From contig JACOTM010000018.1 in assembly GCA_016178305.1 (NCBI GenBank), positions 1 to 38,952 of the forward strand: a DNA stretch of 38,952 bases, given 5' to 3'. Shown here piece by piece: positions 1 through 7,349 of this stretch. Numbering within the stretch: position 1 is the first letter of the stretch; every line of letters begins with the position of its first letter. The stretch comes from Flavobacteriia bacterium (GTDB lineage Bacteria; Bacteroidota; Bacteroidia; Flavobacteriales_D; Crocinitomicaceae). The translations under genes were made by a program, and so were the position numbers. Under the pieces are notes generated by a model. That model saw only the letters and a list, made by a program, of their open reading frames with translations. It was not told the origin of the DNA and did no database searches.

Positions 1-322
1 ATTGACGCGTATTTTTAAGTTTAGTTAAAAAAATAGGTTCATCATATTCAAAAAACGTACTGCTTGCATCCCAAGATAAATAAAGATTTTCTTTTTGTAG
101 AACACGTTCCTTTTTTAACTCTTGAAGACAATTGTTAATAAACGAACTGAGCATGAGTGGATGAAAAATAGTTCCAAATGGATTTGAAAAAGTATTGAAT
201 CCATGGTGATTAAATTTTTTTGAAATTTCATCCGAAAAACAACTTCCGAGTAAAATTATTTCATCTTCATGTTGTATTGAAAAAGTTGCTTTTTTTATTG
301 GAAATGAAATAGTATAATCCAT
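1..322 (-). CDS. GSCFA domain protein, N-terminal part (cut by window edge)
   Basis: About 107 N-terminal residues are present; the 3' end lies outside the window. Translation from the ATG at 322 gives MDYTISFPIKKATFSIQ, followed by the family-naming motif LLGSCFSDEI at about residues 26-35. GSCFA proteins are a Bacteroidota-rich family related to SGNH-type hydrolases; the Ser in GSCF is the expected nucleophile by family analogy, and the substrate is unknown. The start lies one base beyond the stop codon of the upstream gene (324-326), so translation is probably coupled. It is the last visible gene of a four-gene minus-strand operon of exported proteins, yet it shows no signal peptide itself. 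The motif makes the family call good; function is inferred only. Confidence 0.82.
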   Translation of the reverse strand, partial: MDYTISFPIKKATFSIQHEDEIILLGSCFSDEISKKFNHHGFNTFSNPFGTIFHPLMLSSFINNCLQELKKERVLQKENLYLSWDASSTFFEYDEPIFLTKLKNTRQ

Positions 323-323
323 T

Positions 324-1694
324 TTAAAAGAATTTATTTCTACGAATTAAGCGGTCGACAGGGATATGAATAGTTCCAAATATTTCATGAGAACTGATAG
401 AATCAATTGCAAAACCTATTTTCGTTCCACGTTGCGTCCAAACGCCATGATTTTTAGAACCATTTATTAGTTTTGGATACGATTCACCAGAATAAAAAAG
501 AAGCGAAGATTTTGTTTCAATAAAAGAAAGCGGAGGAGAAGCTAGAAATTGAAAGTGTTTGTCATGTTTCGTTAAAATACCTTTCGCAAACAATAAATTA
601 ATGAGATTTTGAGCATTAGAATTTACAGATAGTAACAAAGAGAAACCGGGTATTTTTTCTTCCTTAATTTTTTTAACTTCAGTAATATTAAACTCTTCAT
701 CCATGACAGATTCAATAAAAGTTTCATGAATAGTGGTAAATCCACCTTGTGTAAAGCATAAATCACCTTCCCAGGCATTTAAAAATTCTTTTGTTGGAAA
801 GGCAATTTTTTTACCTAATTTGATTAAGAATTTATAAATTGGGTCTTCAAAAGCATTTCGTAAGTTCGCAATATCTAAATGAATATTAAGCTCTCGACTT
901 GAAATAGAATTATTTTTTAGCTCAATTCCATCCTTTTTCATTTTAATATTGAGAGGTTTTTTATTTCTGAAATACGAAAGTAAGCTAAAGCTTGAAGAAT
1001 CACTATTGTGAGCGAAAAGAGCCGTTTCTAAGCCTTGGTCTTGTAGTTTTTTCCAGTTAGAATAGAGAACTAATTTTTCATCTTTAAATTGCTTTTCGTT
1101 TAAAAAAGATTTCCAGCAGGGCTCTAAACCCCCTTTTTTGGCATATATAATTCTATTATAAGTTTCAGAAAATCCCGTTCCTTTATAGAGAAATAACCAA
1201 TTATGATCATAAGTTATATATCCTTTTTCTTTGGTGTAAGTATAAACTTTTTGCTCATTCCAAAGTGTGTCTTTTATTTCTACCCATTTGCTTAAGCGTT
1301 GAATTCCTTGAAAAATTTTACTACTATCTGTAACATGAATAATGACGCCCCAGTTACCGTTTTCATTCGCAAATAAGAAAATGGGTTTCTGAAGATTTAA
1401 ACCATAACTTTTACCTTGTCCTAATAAAAATTCATAAGAAAATAAATCTCTAAAAGGAATTTTATGATAAAAAAGCATATCACTTGTTTCTTTTGCGACA
1501 TCTAGTAATTGACAGCGACCTAAAAAATCAGCTTGGGGTAAACGGTCTTCAAAAGAAGGTTTTTCATAATAACCATTAAAGTATGGTCTTAGAAATAATA
1601 TACTTGCAAGAACGGTTGCTAATATTATTAAAAATGTAGTTTTGCGAAGAAATATTTTGATTCTTCTTCTTAAATTTTTACTTAGAAATGACAT
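324..1694 (-). CDS. membrane-anchored envelope protein, distant DUF4836-like
   Basis: A 456-residue protein with a basic N-terminus and one hydrophobic segment at about residues 19-36 (TTFLIILATVLASILFL), then a long soluble region, so probably anchored in the inner membrane with the bulk in the periplasm. I recognise no catalytic motif. Its first half follows the same pattern as the upstream neighbour (1678-3579): a short region ending in an F-x-YEF or VRYEF-type stretch, then G-x-x-L/F-x-x-P/K, a beta-rich FxF segment, and a region ending in a Y-rich strand and a K/RG turn. I infer a distant paralogue. Its start codon overlaps the end of the upstream gene by 17 nt, and the GSCFA gene follows after 1 nt, so all three are likely co-translated. 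The role is unknown. Confidence 0.75.
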   Translation of the reverse strand: MSFLSKNLRRRIKIFLRKTTFLIILATVLASILFLRPYFNGYYEKPSFEDRLPQADFLGRCQLLDVAKETSDMLFYHKIPFRDLFSYEFLLGQGKSYGLNLQKPIFLFANENGNWGVIIHVTDSSKIFQGIQRLSKWVEIKDTLWNEQKVYTYTKEKGYITYDHNWLFLYKGTGFSETYNRIIYAKKGGLEPCWKSFLNEKQFKDEKLVLYSNWKKLQDQGLETALFAHNSDSSSFSLLSYFRNKKPLNIKMKKDGIELKNNSISSRELNIHLDIANLRNAFEDPIYKFLIKLGKKIAFPTKEFLNAWEGDLCFTQGGFTTIHETFIESVMDEEFNITEVKKIKEEKIPGFSLLLSVNSNAQNLINLLFAKGILTKHDKHFQFLASPPLSFIETKSSLLFYSGESYPKLINGSKNHGVWTQRGTKIGFAIDSISSHEIFGTIHIPVDRLIRRNKFF

Positions 1695-3579
1695 AAATGC
1701 TATTGATCAGATCGAGAATGTATTTGCCTGAATTTTCATATTCACCTGTAAAACCGTACGTAATATCAAAATTTGTATTGTGAATTGTTGTTTTAGATGA
1801 GGTTAATTCCATGATTCCTGTTTTACCCCGCATAGCATCAAGCAAGTCATTTTGTTCTGCTGTAAACATTTCAGCAGGAAGTTTATCAATAACTTTACTC
1901 CAATCTACATAAGCATAAGCAAAGCCACTTTTCTTATTTTTTTTAGCAATTGCTCCTGATAAAGATTCTTTTCCATAACCATTTGCGTGATTTTTAGCTA
2001 AATCTTCGTCATTTGTAAAAATGAATAATCCATTTTTGTTAATCATGTATAAGGGAACGGATTTTAATATAGCATTTTCAAATTTCCAATAGTCGCCGTA
2101 TTTTTTACATTGCGAAGTAATTCGTGCAATATGATTTAATATTTTTTCAGGAATATCTTCTCTGTCTGTTGAAATACCAAAAGCAAATAAAGGCATATCA
2201 ACTTCTAATTCAACTACTTTTTCTTCGTAATTGTAATTTTCATCGTAAGTATATTCAATTTTTGTTGTTTTAACTTTCTTTATTCCATTAAAAGTCCCAA
2301 AAACACTTCCTTTATAAGTTCCAAAGAGCGCATCTTTATCAACAAATTCATTTAACAGTTCAAGTGTTAGTAAAGTTGATGAGACACGTGCATTTTTTTC
2401 GCTTTGTAAAATAGGGATAATTATTTTATAAGCTTGTTCATAAGCTTCTTTCAGATTCACATTGTAAGTAAAATGAGCAGAATTTCCTTCATGAATGTAT
2501 TTGAAAACATTTTTATCAAATTTTGTATTATTCATTTTTTCGTAAATAGAACCTAATGCATCGCTGTAATTTGCTTGTAGCTTTAATTCAATATTGTTAT
2601 TATTTAAATACAAATCCCCAAGCATGATATTTCCTGTGTACAAGGAGTTAAATTCTTCATACATACTAGGAAACATAGATTGAAAATACCAAAAACCTTG
2701 TGCTTTTTTAAAATTTCTAGAATTGTCTAAATAAAAAATTCCTTCTGTTTGATGTGTTAGTTGTTCCGCAAATTTGGCATCTTGCTGTTTTAAATTGATA
2801 TTATTTATAAATAATTCATGGCAAATTTCTAGAAGATACTCTTGTTGGTAAATTATTGATATACTATCTTTTAATTCAGAATAATTTTTTTGTCCAGGGT
2901 CTTCAACAACTACCGGATATTCAGGTTCATTGAATTCTAAATTTTCAGAATCTTGTTTTTCAATTAAGGTCGAATCTTCTTGGAATTCTTCTTCTTCAAG
3001 TACTTCTTGGTTTGTTTCTATATCATATTCTCCATTTTCATAAATTAATTCATTCCCTCTTGAAATCCATATTGAATCTGCTAAGTTTTTTATTTTTTCA
3101 TAGGTAGGGTCAACTCTTAATAATACTCCAATATTACCTTTGATAATTAGATGATTGAAATAAGAATTATAATATTCAACTCCTTCAATAGGGCTTTCAA
3201 CTTGATCAAAATCATCAAATGTTGCAAATAATTGTTGTTTGTTTTTTATTCCGAAAGTAAATCCAGAAACTTCGAAATCCTTTCCTTTTCCAAAAAACAC
3301 ATTTAACTTTTGATCAAAATCGATTCCGGAATCTTTTAATGTCTTTCCAGAAGTTGAACCATCAAATAATTCTGACTGAACTTCTTCCATGAATTCATAG
3401 CGTACTAATTCATCCATTGAAACTTTTTGTAACAAAGAAATATTGTTTAAACTAAAAACAGTTACAGCTTCTTTTGGAATAAAATCTTCGGAATTTTGCC
3501 CATAAAGATTATTGCACGCTAGTAAAATTACTTGAGTTAGAAGTAATATTTTAAAGTATTTATTGATGTTTTTTCTCAT
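1678..3579 (-). CDS. DUF4836-like exported protein
   Basis: A 633-residue protein with an N-terminal export signal (ILLLTQVILLAC at about residues 11-22). The Cys at about 22 could be a lipobox cysteine (LLAC), or cleavage could follow YGQ at about residue 28. The mature start, IPKEAVTVFSLNNISLLQK, fits the DUF4836 family opening (proline-lysine, then a VFSLN-type strand and a leucine-rich helix). A low-complexity acidic linker (ESIETNQEVLEEEEFQEDS-like, about residues 185-225) divides two beta-rich lobes. DUF4836 proteins are Bacteroidota envelope proteins of unknown function. The gene is 20 nt downstream of the lipoprotein gene and overlaps the next gene by 17 nt, so it is mid-operon. The family assignment is by recall of its N-terminal pattern and should be profile-checked. 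Confidence 0.72.
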   Translation of the reverse strand: MRKNINKYFKILLLTQVILLACNNLYGQNSEDFIPKEAVTVFSLNNISLLQKVSMDELVRYEFMEEVQSELFDGSTSGKTLKDSGIDFDQKLNVFFGKGKDFEVSGFTFGIKNKQQLFATFDDFDQVESPIEGVEYYNSYFNHLIIKGNIGVLLRVDPTYEKIKNLADSIWISRGNELIYENGEYDIETNQEVLEEEEFQEDSTLIEKQDSENLEFNEPEYPVVVEDPGQKNYSELKDSISIIYQQEYLLEICHELFINNINLKQQDAKFAEQLTHQTEGIFYLDNSRNFKKAQGFWYFQSMFPSMYEEFNSLYTGNIMLGDLYLNNNNIELKLQANYSDALGSIYEKMNNTKFDKNVFKYIHEGNSAHFTYNVNLKEAYEQAYKIIIPILQSEKNARVSSTLLTLELLNEFVDKDALFGTYKGSVFGTFNGIKKVKTTKIEYTYDENYNYEEKVVELEVDMPLFAFGISTDREDIPEKILNHIARITSQCKKYGDYWKFENAILKSVPLYMINKNGLFIFTNDEDLAKNHANGYGKESLSGAIAKKNKKSGFAYAYVDWSKVIDKLPAEMFTAEQNDLLDAMRGKTGIMELTSSKTTIHNTNFDITYGFTGEYENSGKYILDLINSIYVISK

Positions 3580-3599
3580 GAAAAGTAATTACTTAAAAA

Positions 3600-4283
3600 T
3601 TAATCCTTTTTTAAAGGACTAAGATAGATTGTATTTTCCAATAAATTTAAATTTTGTATTAAAGAATACGTATTTGTCTGTAACATTATTGCCATTTTAC
3701 TTGGAGCTAATTTGGCATTGTTGTTTACAAATTTTTCTATTGGCCTGTCAAATCGAGTTACGGAAGTATATTTTCCTAGTTTTAATTGCTCAATTTCGGT
3801 TTCTGAAAATTCTTTTTTCTTATTAAATGTGAATTCTGGGATATTTCGAATTAATTTTTGCCCATCCCAAGTTACCCAATTTTCAGTCAATTCTTTTATG
3901 TTTTTATTCAGATTTTCTTCAATGATAACATCATGAATAGCATTTTGTAAAGCAATTAATGATGTAAAATCACATTTTATTTTAAATATATAATCGGAAT
4001 AATTGCTTTCTAAAGTAATATTTGTAATTCCAGATTTTGATTCTAATTTACTTTTAAAATGGTTCACGCGTTGTTTTATTTCTTCTATTGAAGGAACTTT
4101 TCGACCATCTAAGCTATCTAAAGCTAAAATAGAATTGATTTTTATTTTACTAGCGCTTAAATTTAAGGTATATTTAAATGTTCCGGAACCATCTGAATTT
4201 AAAGTTAAATCATCAATAATTTCAACACAAGAGTTTGCTAAAAAGAAAATAGTAATTAAAATAAATAAATTTTTATATTTCAT
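3600..4283 (-). CDS. small lipoprotein, unknown function
   Basis: A 227-residue protein with a signal peptide ending in a clear lipobox (FLANSC, Cys at about 19), so probably a lipid-anchored envelope protein. The mature part starts VEIIDDLTLNSDGSGTFKYTLNLS, a beta pattern with a D-G-S-G-T turn seen in several lipoproteins of unknown function. The rest has a helical stretch (IEEIKQRVNHFKSKLESK) and no catalytic motif. It is the first gene of the four-gene minus-strand operon and has a Bacteroidota -7 element ending 4 nt before its ATG, so the transcript may be leaderless. It probably works with the two DUF4836-like proteins downstream, by context only. Confidence 0.75.
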   Translation of the reverse strand: MKYKNLFILITIFFLANSCVEIIDDLTLNSDGSGTFKYTLNLSASKIKINSILALDSLDGRKVPSIEEIKQRVNHFKSKLESKSGITNITLESNYSDYIFKIKCDFTSLIALQNAIHDVIIEENLNKNIKELTENWVTWDGQKLIRNIPEFTFNKKKEFSETEIEQLKLGKYTSVTRFDRPIEKFVNNNAKLAPSKMAIMLQTNTYSLIQNLNLLENTIYLSPLKKD

Positions 4284-4287
4284 GATA

Positions 4288-4295
4288 CAAATTTA
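4288..4295 (-). promoter_or_regulatory. Bacteroidota -7 element of the envelope operon
   Basis: On the minus strand the sequence reads TAAATTTG, a full match to the Bacteroidota sigma factor -7 consensus TAnnTTTG. It ends 4 nt before the ATG at 4283. I saw no clear -33 TTG at the expected distance. Since transcription normally starts a few bases downstream of this element, the first base would be at or next to the start codon. Confidence 0.5.
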
Positions 4296-4403
4296 GCTAA
4301 AAGGTAGTTTCAAAAACAATACCAATAAAATTTAGTTTTTCTTAACATTTGAACAATTTTGATAATTTACATTGGTTCTAGATTCACTTTTCTATTTTTC
4401 TTA

Positions 4404-4411
4404 TACTTTTG
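4404..4411 (+). promoter_or_regulatory. Bacteroidota -7 element of the glycosyltransferase operon
   Basis: TACTTTTG matches TAnnTTTG and ends 4 nt before the ATG at 4416. No good -33 TTG is visible at 17-19 nt spacing. It is divergent from the promoter at 4288-4295, and the same 4 nt gap suggests a leaderless transcript. Confidence 0.45.
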
Positions 4412-4415
4412 AGGT

Positions 4416-5111
4416 ATGTTAAAATCAAAAAAAGCAATTGTTTCTGTAACGAATGATTTATATACCGATCAACGTGTACATAAAATTTGCTTATTCCTTG
4501 TTAATAAAGGTTATGATGTTACTTTGGTAGGTAGATTGAGACAACAAAGTTTAGAATTAATAGAAAGACCTTACAAAACCAAACGACTGAAGTTATATTT
4601 TGACAAAGGAGCAATGTTTTATGCCGAATATAATATTCGATTGTTTCTTTTTTTACTATTTAAAAAATCAACAATTTTAGTTTCAAATGATTTAGATACT
4701 TTGTTGGCTAATTTTTGTGCTTCAAAATTGAAGTTTAAAGTAAACTTAATTTATGATTCTCATGAATATTTTACGGAAGTTCCTGAGCTAATAAAACGTC
4801 CGAAAATTAAAAAGATATGGGAATTAATTGAAGGATGGATTTTCCCAAGATTAAACCATATTTATACTGTTAATAATTCTATTGCAGCAATATATTCAAA
4901 AAAATATAATAAAAAAATCCATGTCGTTCGAAATATTTCCATGTTATGGAGTCCTGTGAATTTGAAATCTAAAAAAGATTTAGGGATGAATGAAACAAAG
5001 AAAATAATCATTGTTCAAGGTGCTGGAATTAATATTGATAGAGGAATAGAAGAAGCTGTTGAAGCAATGAAATGGGTATTCAGAAATGATGAATTATACT
5101 TTTTATGCTGA
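4416..5111 (+). pseudogene. glycosyltransferase, N-terminal fragment (gene broken by internal deletion)
   Basis: 231 codons give the N-terminal Rossmann lobe of a GT-B, GT4-like glycosyltransferase: start MLKSKKAIVSVTNDLYTDQRV, then VSNDLDTL at about 88-95, YDSHEYFTEVPEL at about 112-124 and HIYTVNNSIA at about 146-155. The acceptor lobe and the start of the donor lobe (KIIIVQGAG, RGIEEAVEAM) look intact, ending NDELYFL then C and a stop at 5109-5111. The family would continue here with an IIGGGD-type strand. The rest of the C-terminal lobe is found one frame over, starting about 25 nt earlier (5086). Roughly 35-40 residues between the two parts are missing. Probably nonfunctional, or an assembly error. 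Confidence 0.8.
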
Positions 5112-5433
5112 TTTAGGATTAACATTGGATAAACCAACAAATTTGAATTATCGTTTTTCGCTTCCAAATAAAGTCTTCGATTACATGCATGCAGAAACAC
5201 CAATATTGGCAACTTCTATTCTAGAAGTGAAAAATATTGTAGAAAAACATAAAATAGGAGTGGTTATTCAAAATTTTTCATCTAAAAATTTAGCTGAAAT
5301 GATAAATGAAATATTCGAAAATGAAAACCTTTTATTGGAAATGAAAAAGAATTGTAAAAAAGCTAAATTGTTGGAAAATTGGAAAAATGAAGAAGTTGTT
5401 TTGAATCAAATATATAATTTTGATGGAAAATAA
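5086..5433 (+). pseudogene. glycosyltransferase, C-terminal fragment (other half of the broken gene)
   Basis: 115 codons in a shifted frame: MMNYTFYADLGLTLDKP, then NLNYRFSLPNKVFDYMHA and ETPILATSILEVKNIVE, which is the donor-nucleotide-binding end of a GT4 enzyme, finishing in the usual C-terminal helix with a WKNEE stretch. It belongs to the gene whose N-terminal part ends at 5111. The 20-odd bases shared by both frames (5085-5108) read NDELYFL in one frame and MMNYTF in the other, and both readings are what the family expects at two different places. Two tandem ATG codons (5086, 5089) could allow internal initiation, but the product would lack a complete donor site. It overlaps the next gene by 11 nt. 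Confidence 0.78.
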
Positions 5434-6532
5434 AAAACTTCATATTGTTTCTTTTGATATCCCTTTTCCTGCAAATTACGGAGGTATAGTTGATGTGTAT
5501 TATCGTATCATTTCTTTGCATTCAATGGGTGTTAAAATTCATTTACATTGTTTTGAATATGGACGAAAAGAAGCTTTAGAGCTAGAAAAATATTGTGAAA
5601 AAGTTACTTATTATAAACGTAAACGTACATTAATTGATTTTTTTAGTTTTCTTCCTTTTATTGTAAAAACAAGAATCAATAAAGATTTAGAACAAAATTT
5701 ATTAAAAAATAACGATCCTATATTGTTTGAAGGAATTCATACTTCTTGGTACTTGAATAATTCTAAAATACAGGAGCGGAAAACGATTGTAAGAGCACAT
5801 AATATTGAACATGATTATTATAATGGTTTAGCTAAAAGTTCTAAAGGCTTAAAAAAAATATTTTTTTTAGCAGAAGCTATGAAGCTAAGAAGATATGAAC
5901 ATCAATTAACAAAGGCAAGTATCGTATTATGCGTGAAGCAGTCTGAAATTGCTTATTACAAGAAAATAAATCAAAATACTTTTTTGTTAAATTCATCCTT
6001 TGAACAAAAAAAAATAGATAATGAACCGACAGAAAAATACATTCTTTTCCATGGAAATTTGAGTGTTAGTGAAAATGAATATGCTGTTATTTGGTTAATT
6101 GAAAATGTTTTTAAAACAATTCAATCTATTCCGATTATCATAGCAGGAAAAGATCCAAGTTTGAAATTAAAATCTTTAATAACTCAAGAAAACATAAAAT
6201 TAATTGAGTCTCCTGATTTTGAAACCATGAAAAAAATAGTAAAGAATGCTCGAATTCATATTCTTTATAGTGATCAAAATTCAGGTTTAAAATTAAAATT
6301 GTTAGCCGCTTTACAGACGAGTGGAATTGTACTAGTTAATTCAAATATGGTACAGGGAACTGATTTAGAAAAATTTTGCATAATTGCTGAAAAAGGTCAA
6401 GAGTTTGTATCTCAAATAATAAATAATATTGAAATAGGCTTGAGCGATGATTCAAAAAAAGCAAGGCAATTGATATTTGAAACAAAATGGAATGTAAATC
6501 AATTTAATTCTGAATTATATAAACTAATATGA
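5423..6532 (+). CDS. glycosyltransferase, GT4-like
   Basis: 369 residues from ATG 5423; an in-frame TTG at 5420 is less likely. It begins MENKKLHIVSFDIPFPANYGG, the glycine-rich opening of the acceptor lobe of GT-B enzymes. Further on are IVRAHNIEHDYY (about 132-143), a typical acceptor-lobe stretch of these enzymes, YILFHGNLSVSEN (about 207-219) opening the donor lobe, and ILYSDQNSGLKLKLLAAL (about 286-303), where the family carries its donor-phosphate site. The P-x-G-x-G/E motif found in many GT4 enzymes is replaced by QNSGLKLK, a variant common in Bacteroidota. It lies in the same operon as the broken glycosyltransferase, overlapping it by 11 nt. Substrate is unknown; polysaccharide or glycolipid synthesis is inferred. 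Confidence 0.82.
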   Translation: MENKKLHIVSFDIPFPANYGGIVDVYYRIISLHSMGVKIHLHCFEYGRKEALELEKYCEKVTYYKRKRTLIDFFSFLPFIVKTRINKDLEQNLLKNNDPILFEGIHTSWYLNNSKIQERKTIVRAHNIEHDYYNGLAKSSKGLKKIFFLAEAMKLRRYEHQLTKASIVLCVKQSEIAYYKKINQNTFLLNSSFEQKKIDNEPTEKYILFHGNLSVSENEYAVIWLIENVFKTIQSIPIIIAGKDPSLKLKSLITQENIKLIESPDFETMKKIVKNARIHILYSDQNSGLKLKLLAALQTSGIVLVNSNMVQGTDLEKFCIIAEKGQEFVSQIINNIEIGLSDDSKKARQLIFETKWNVNQFNSELYKLI

Positions 6533-6615
6533 TTGATTCGTTATTTGAAGACTTTTTAGTTGAATTATTTGATTTGATAAATATTTTTATTAATTTCCCT
6601 AAAACATACTTATGA
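6529..6615 (+). CDS. possible 28-residue peptide between two ATGA overlaps
   Basis: An ORF of 28 codons, MIDSLFEDFLVELFDLINIF..., starts inside the stop of the glycosyltransferase (ATGA at 6529-6532) and stops inside the start of the MgtC-family gene (ATGA at 6612-6615). It is acidic and hydrophobic with an amphipathic helix look (LFEDFLVELFDLINIFINF). The double coupling suggests a translated linker peptide that passes ribosomes to the MgtC gene, but a chance ORF in AT-rich DNA is possible. No family is recognised. Confidence 0.3.
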   Translation: MIDSLFEDFLVELFDLINIFINFPKTYL

Positions 6616-7247
6616 AAGATCCAATTCTTATAGAAGAAATAATAAAATTAGTGGTCGCTTTACTAATAGGTGCAATTATAGGTGCAGAAAGAGAATATAA
6701 AAGTAAAGCTGCTGGTTTTAGAACCGTTATTTTAATCACGGTTGGTTCTACTTTGTTTACGATTGTTTCAAATGTAATGGGAGCTGATGCTCGTGTTGCT
6801 TCAAATATTGTTACCGGAATTGGATTTTTAGGTGCTGGTGCTATTTTTAGAGAAGGAGTAAATGTAAAAGGTCTCACTACTGCAACCACAATATGGATTT
6901 CTGCAGCTATTGGTATGGCAATTGGTATTGGAAAATATGATTTTGCTATTGTTGCATTGGTGATTGTAATGTTAGTTCTATTGAGTTTTACGTGGATTCA
7001 GAATATTATCGAAAAAACAAACAAAGTTGAAATTTATCATATTACAATTGAAAATAATAAGGAAACAAATAAACAAACTCTAAAAGCTATTTTTGTTTCT
7101 TGTCAATTGAAAGCCCGTTGTGTGAAACACATGAAAGATCATCATAAACAAACGTATATGTTTACGGTTCAAGGTCCTGCAAGAAATCATTCAAAACTGA
7201 TTGACGTATTATTTAATTCTGAATTTATTGCTTCATTTGAAGCATAA
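6612..7247 (+). CDS. MgtC/SapB family membrane protein
   Basis: 211 residues. The N-terminal half has four or five hydrophobic helices with the family signature LLIGAIIGAEREYKSKAAGFRT at about 17-38 and TGIGFLGAGAIFREG at about 67-81. The C-terminal third (about 140-211) is soluble and looks like the ACT-like cytoplasmic domain found in many SapB proteins (VEIYHITIENN). MgtC proteins in enterobacteria affect Mg2+ homeostasis and inhibit the F1Fo ATPase; in Bacteroidota the role is unknown. The gene sits after the glycosyltransferase operon with no visible promoter, so it is probably co-transcribed. The start is ATG 6612; upstream of it only the tiny ORF 6529-6615 is seen. Confidence 0.88.
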   Translation: MKDPILIEEIIKLVVALLIGAIIGAEREYKSKAAGFRTVILITVGSTLFTIVSNVMGADARVASNIVTGIGFLGAGAIFREGVNVKGLTTATTIWISAAIGMAIGIGKYDFAIVALVIVMLVLLSFTWIQNIIEKTNKVEIYHITIENNKETNKQTLKAIFVSCQLKARCVKHMKDHHKQTYMFTVQGPARNHSKLIDVLFNSEFIASFEA

Positions 7248-7323
7248 GTTATCAATAATACAATTCAACCGATCAAATTAACGATTCATAGTTTTTTCAA
7301 TTAATTTATTTATAAACTAAAAT

Positions 7324-7331
7324 TAGATTTG
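7324..7331 (+). promoter_or_regulatory. -7 element of the TonB receptor operon
   Basis: TAGATTTG fits TAnnTTTG and lies 18 nt upstream of the ATG at 7350. No convincing -33 TTG is seen. It would drive the receptor, histidine kinase and response regulator together. Confidence 0.45.
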
Positions 7332-7349
7332 AAGACCAATTAAAATAAT

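Noticed and set aside
3629-4296. Several plus-strand ORFs of 65-97 codons opposite the lipoprotein gene
   Set aside because: They lie antisense to a gene with a signal peptide, a lipobox and a consistent protein look; they have no family features.
5015-5212. Minus-strand ORF over the glycosyltransferase break
   Set aside because: Antisense shadow; both plus-strand frames carry clear glycosyltransferase motifs.
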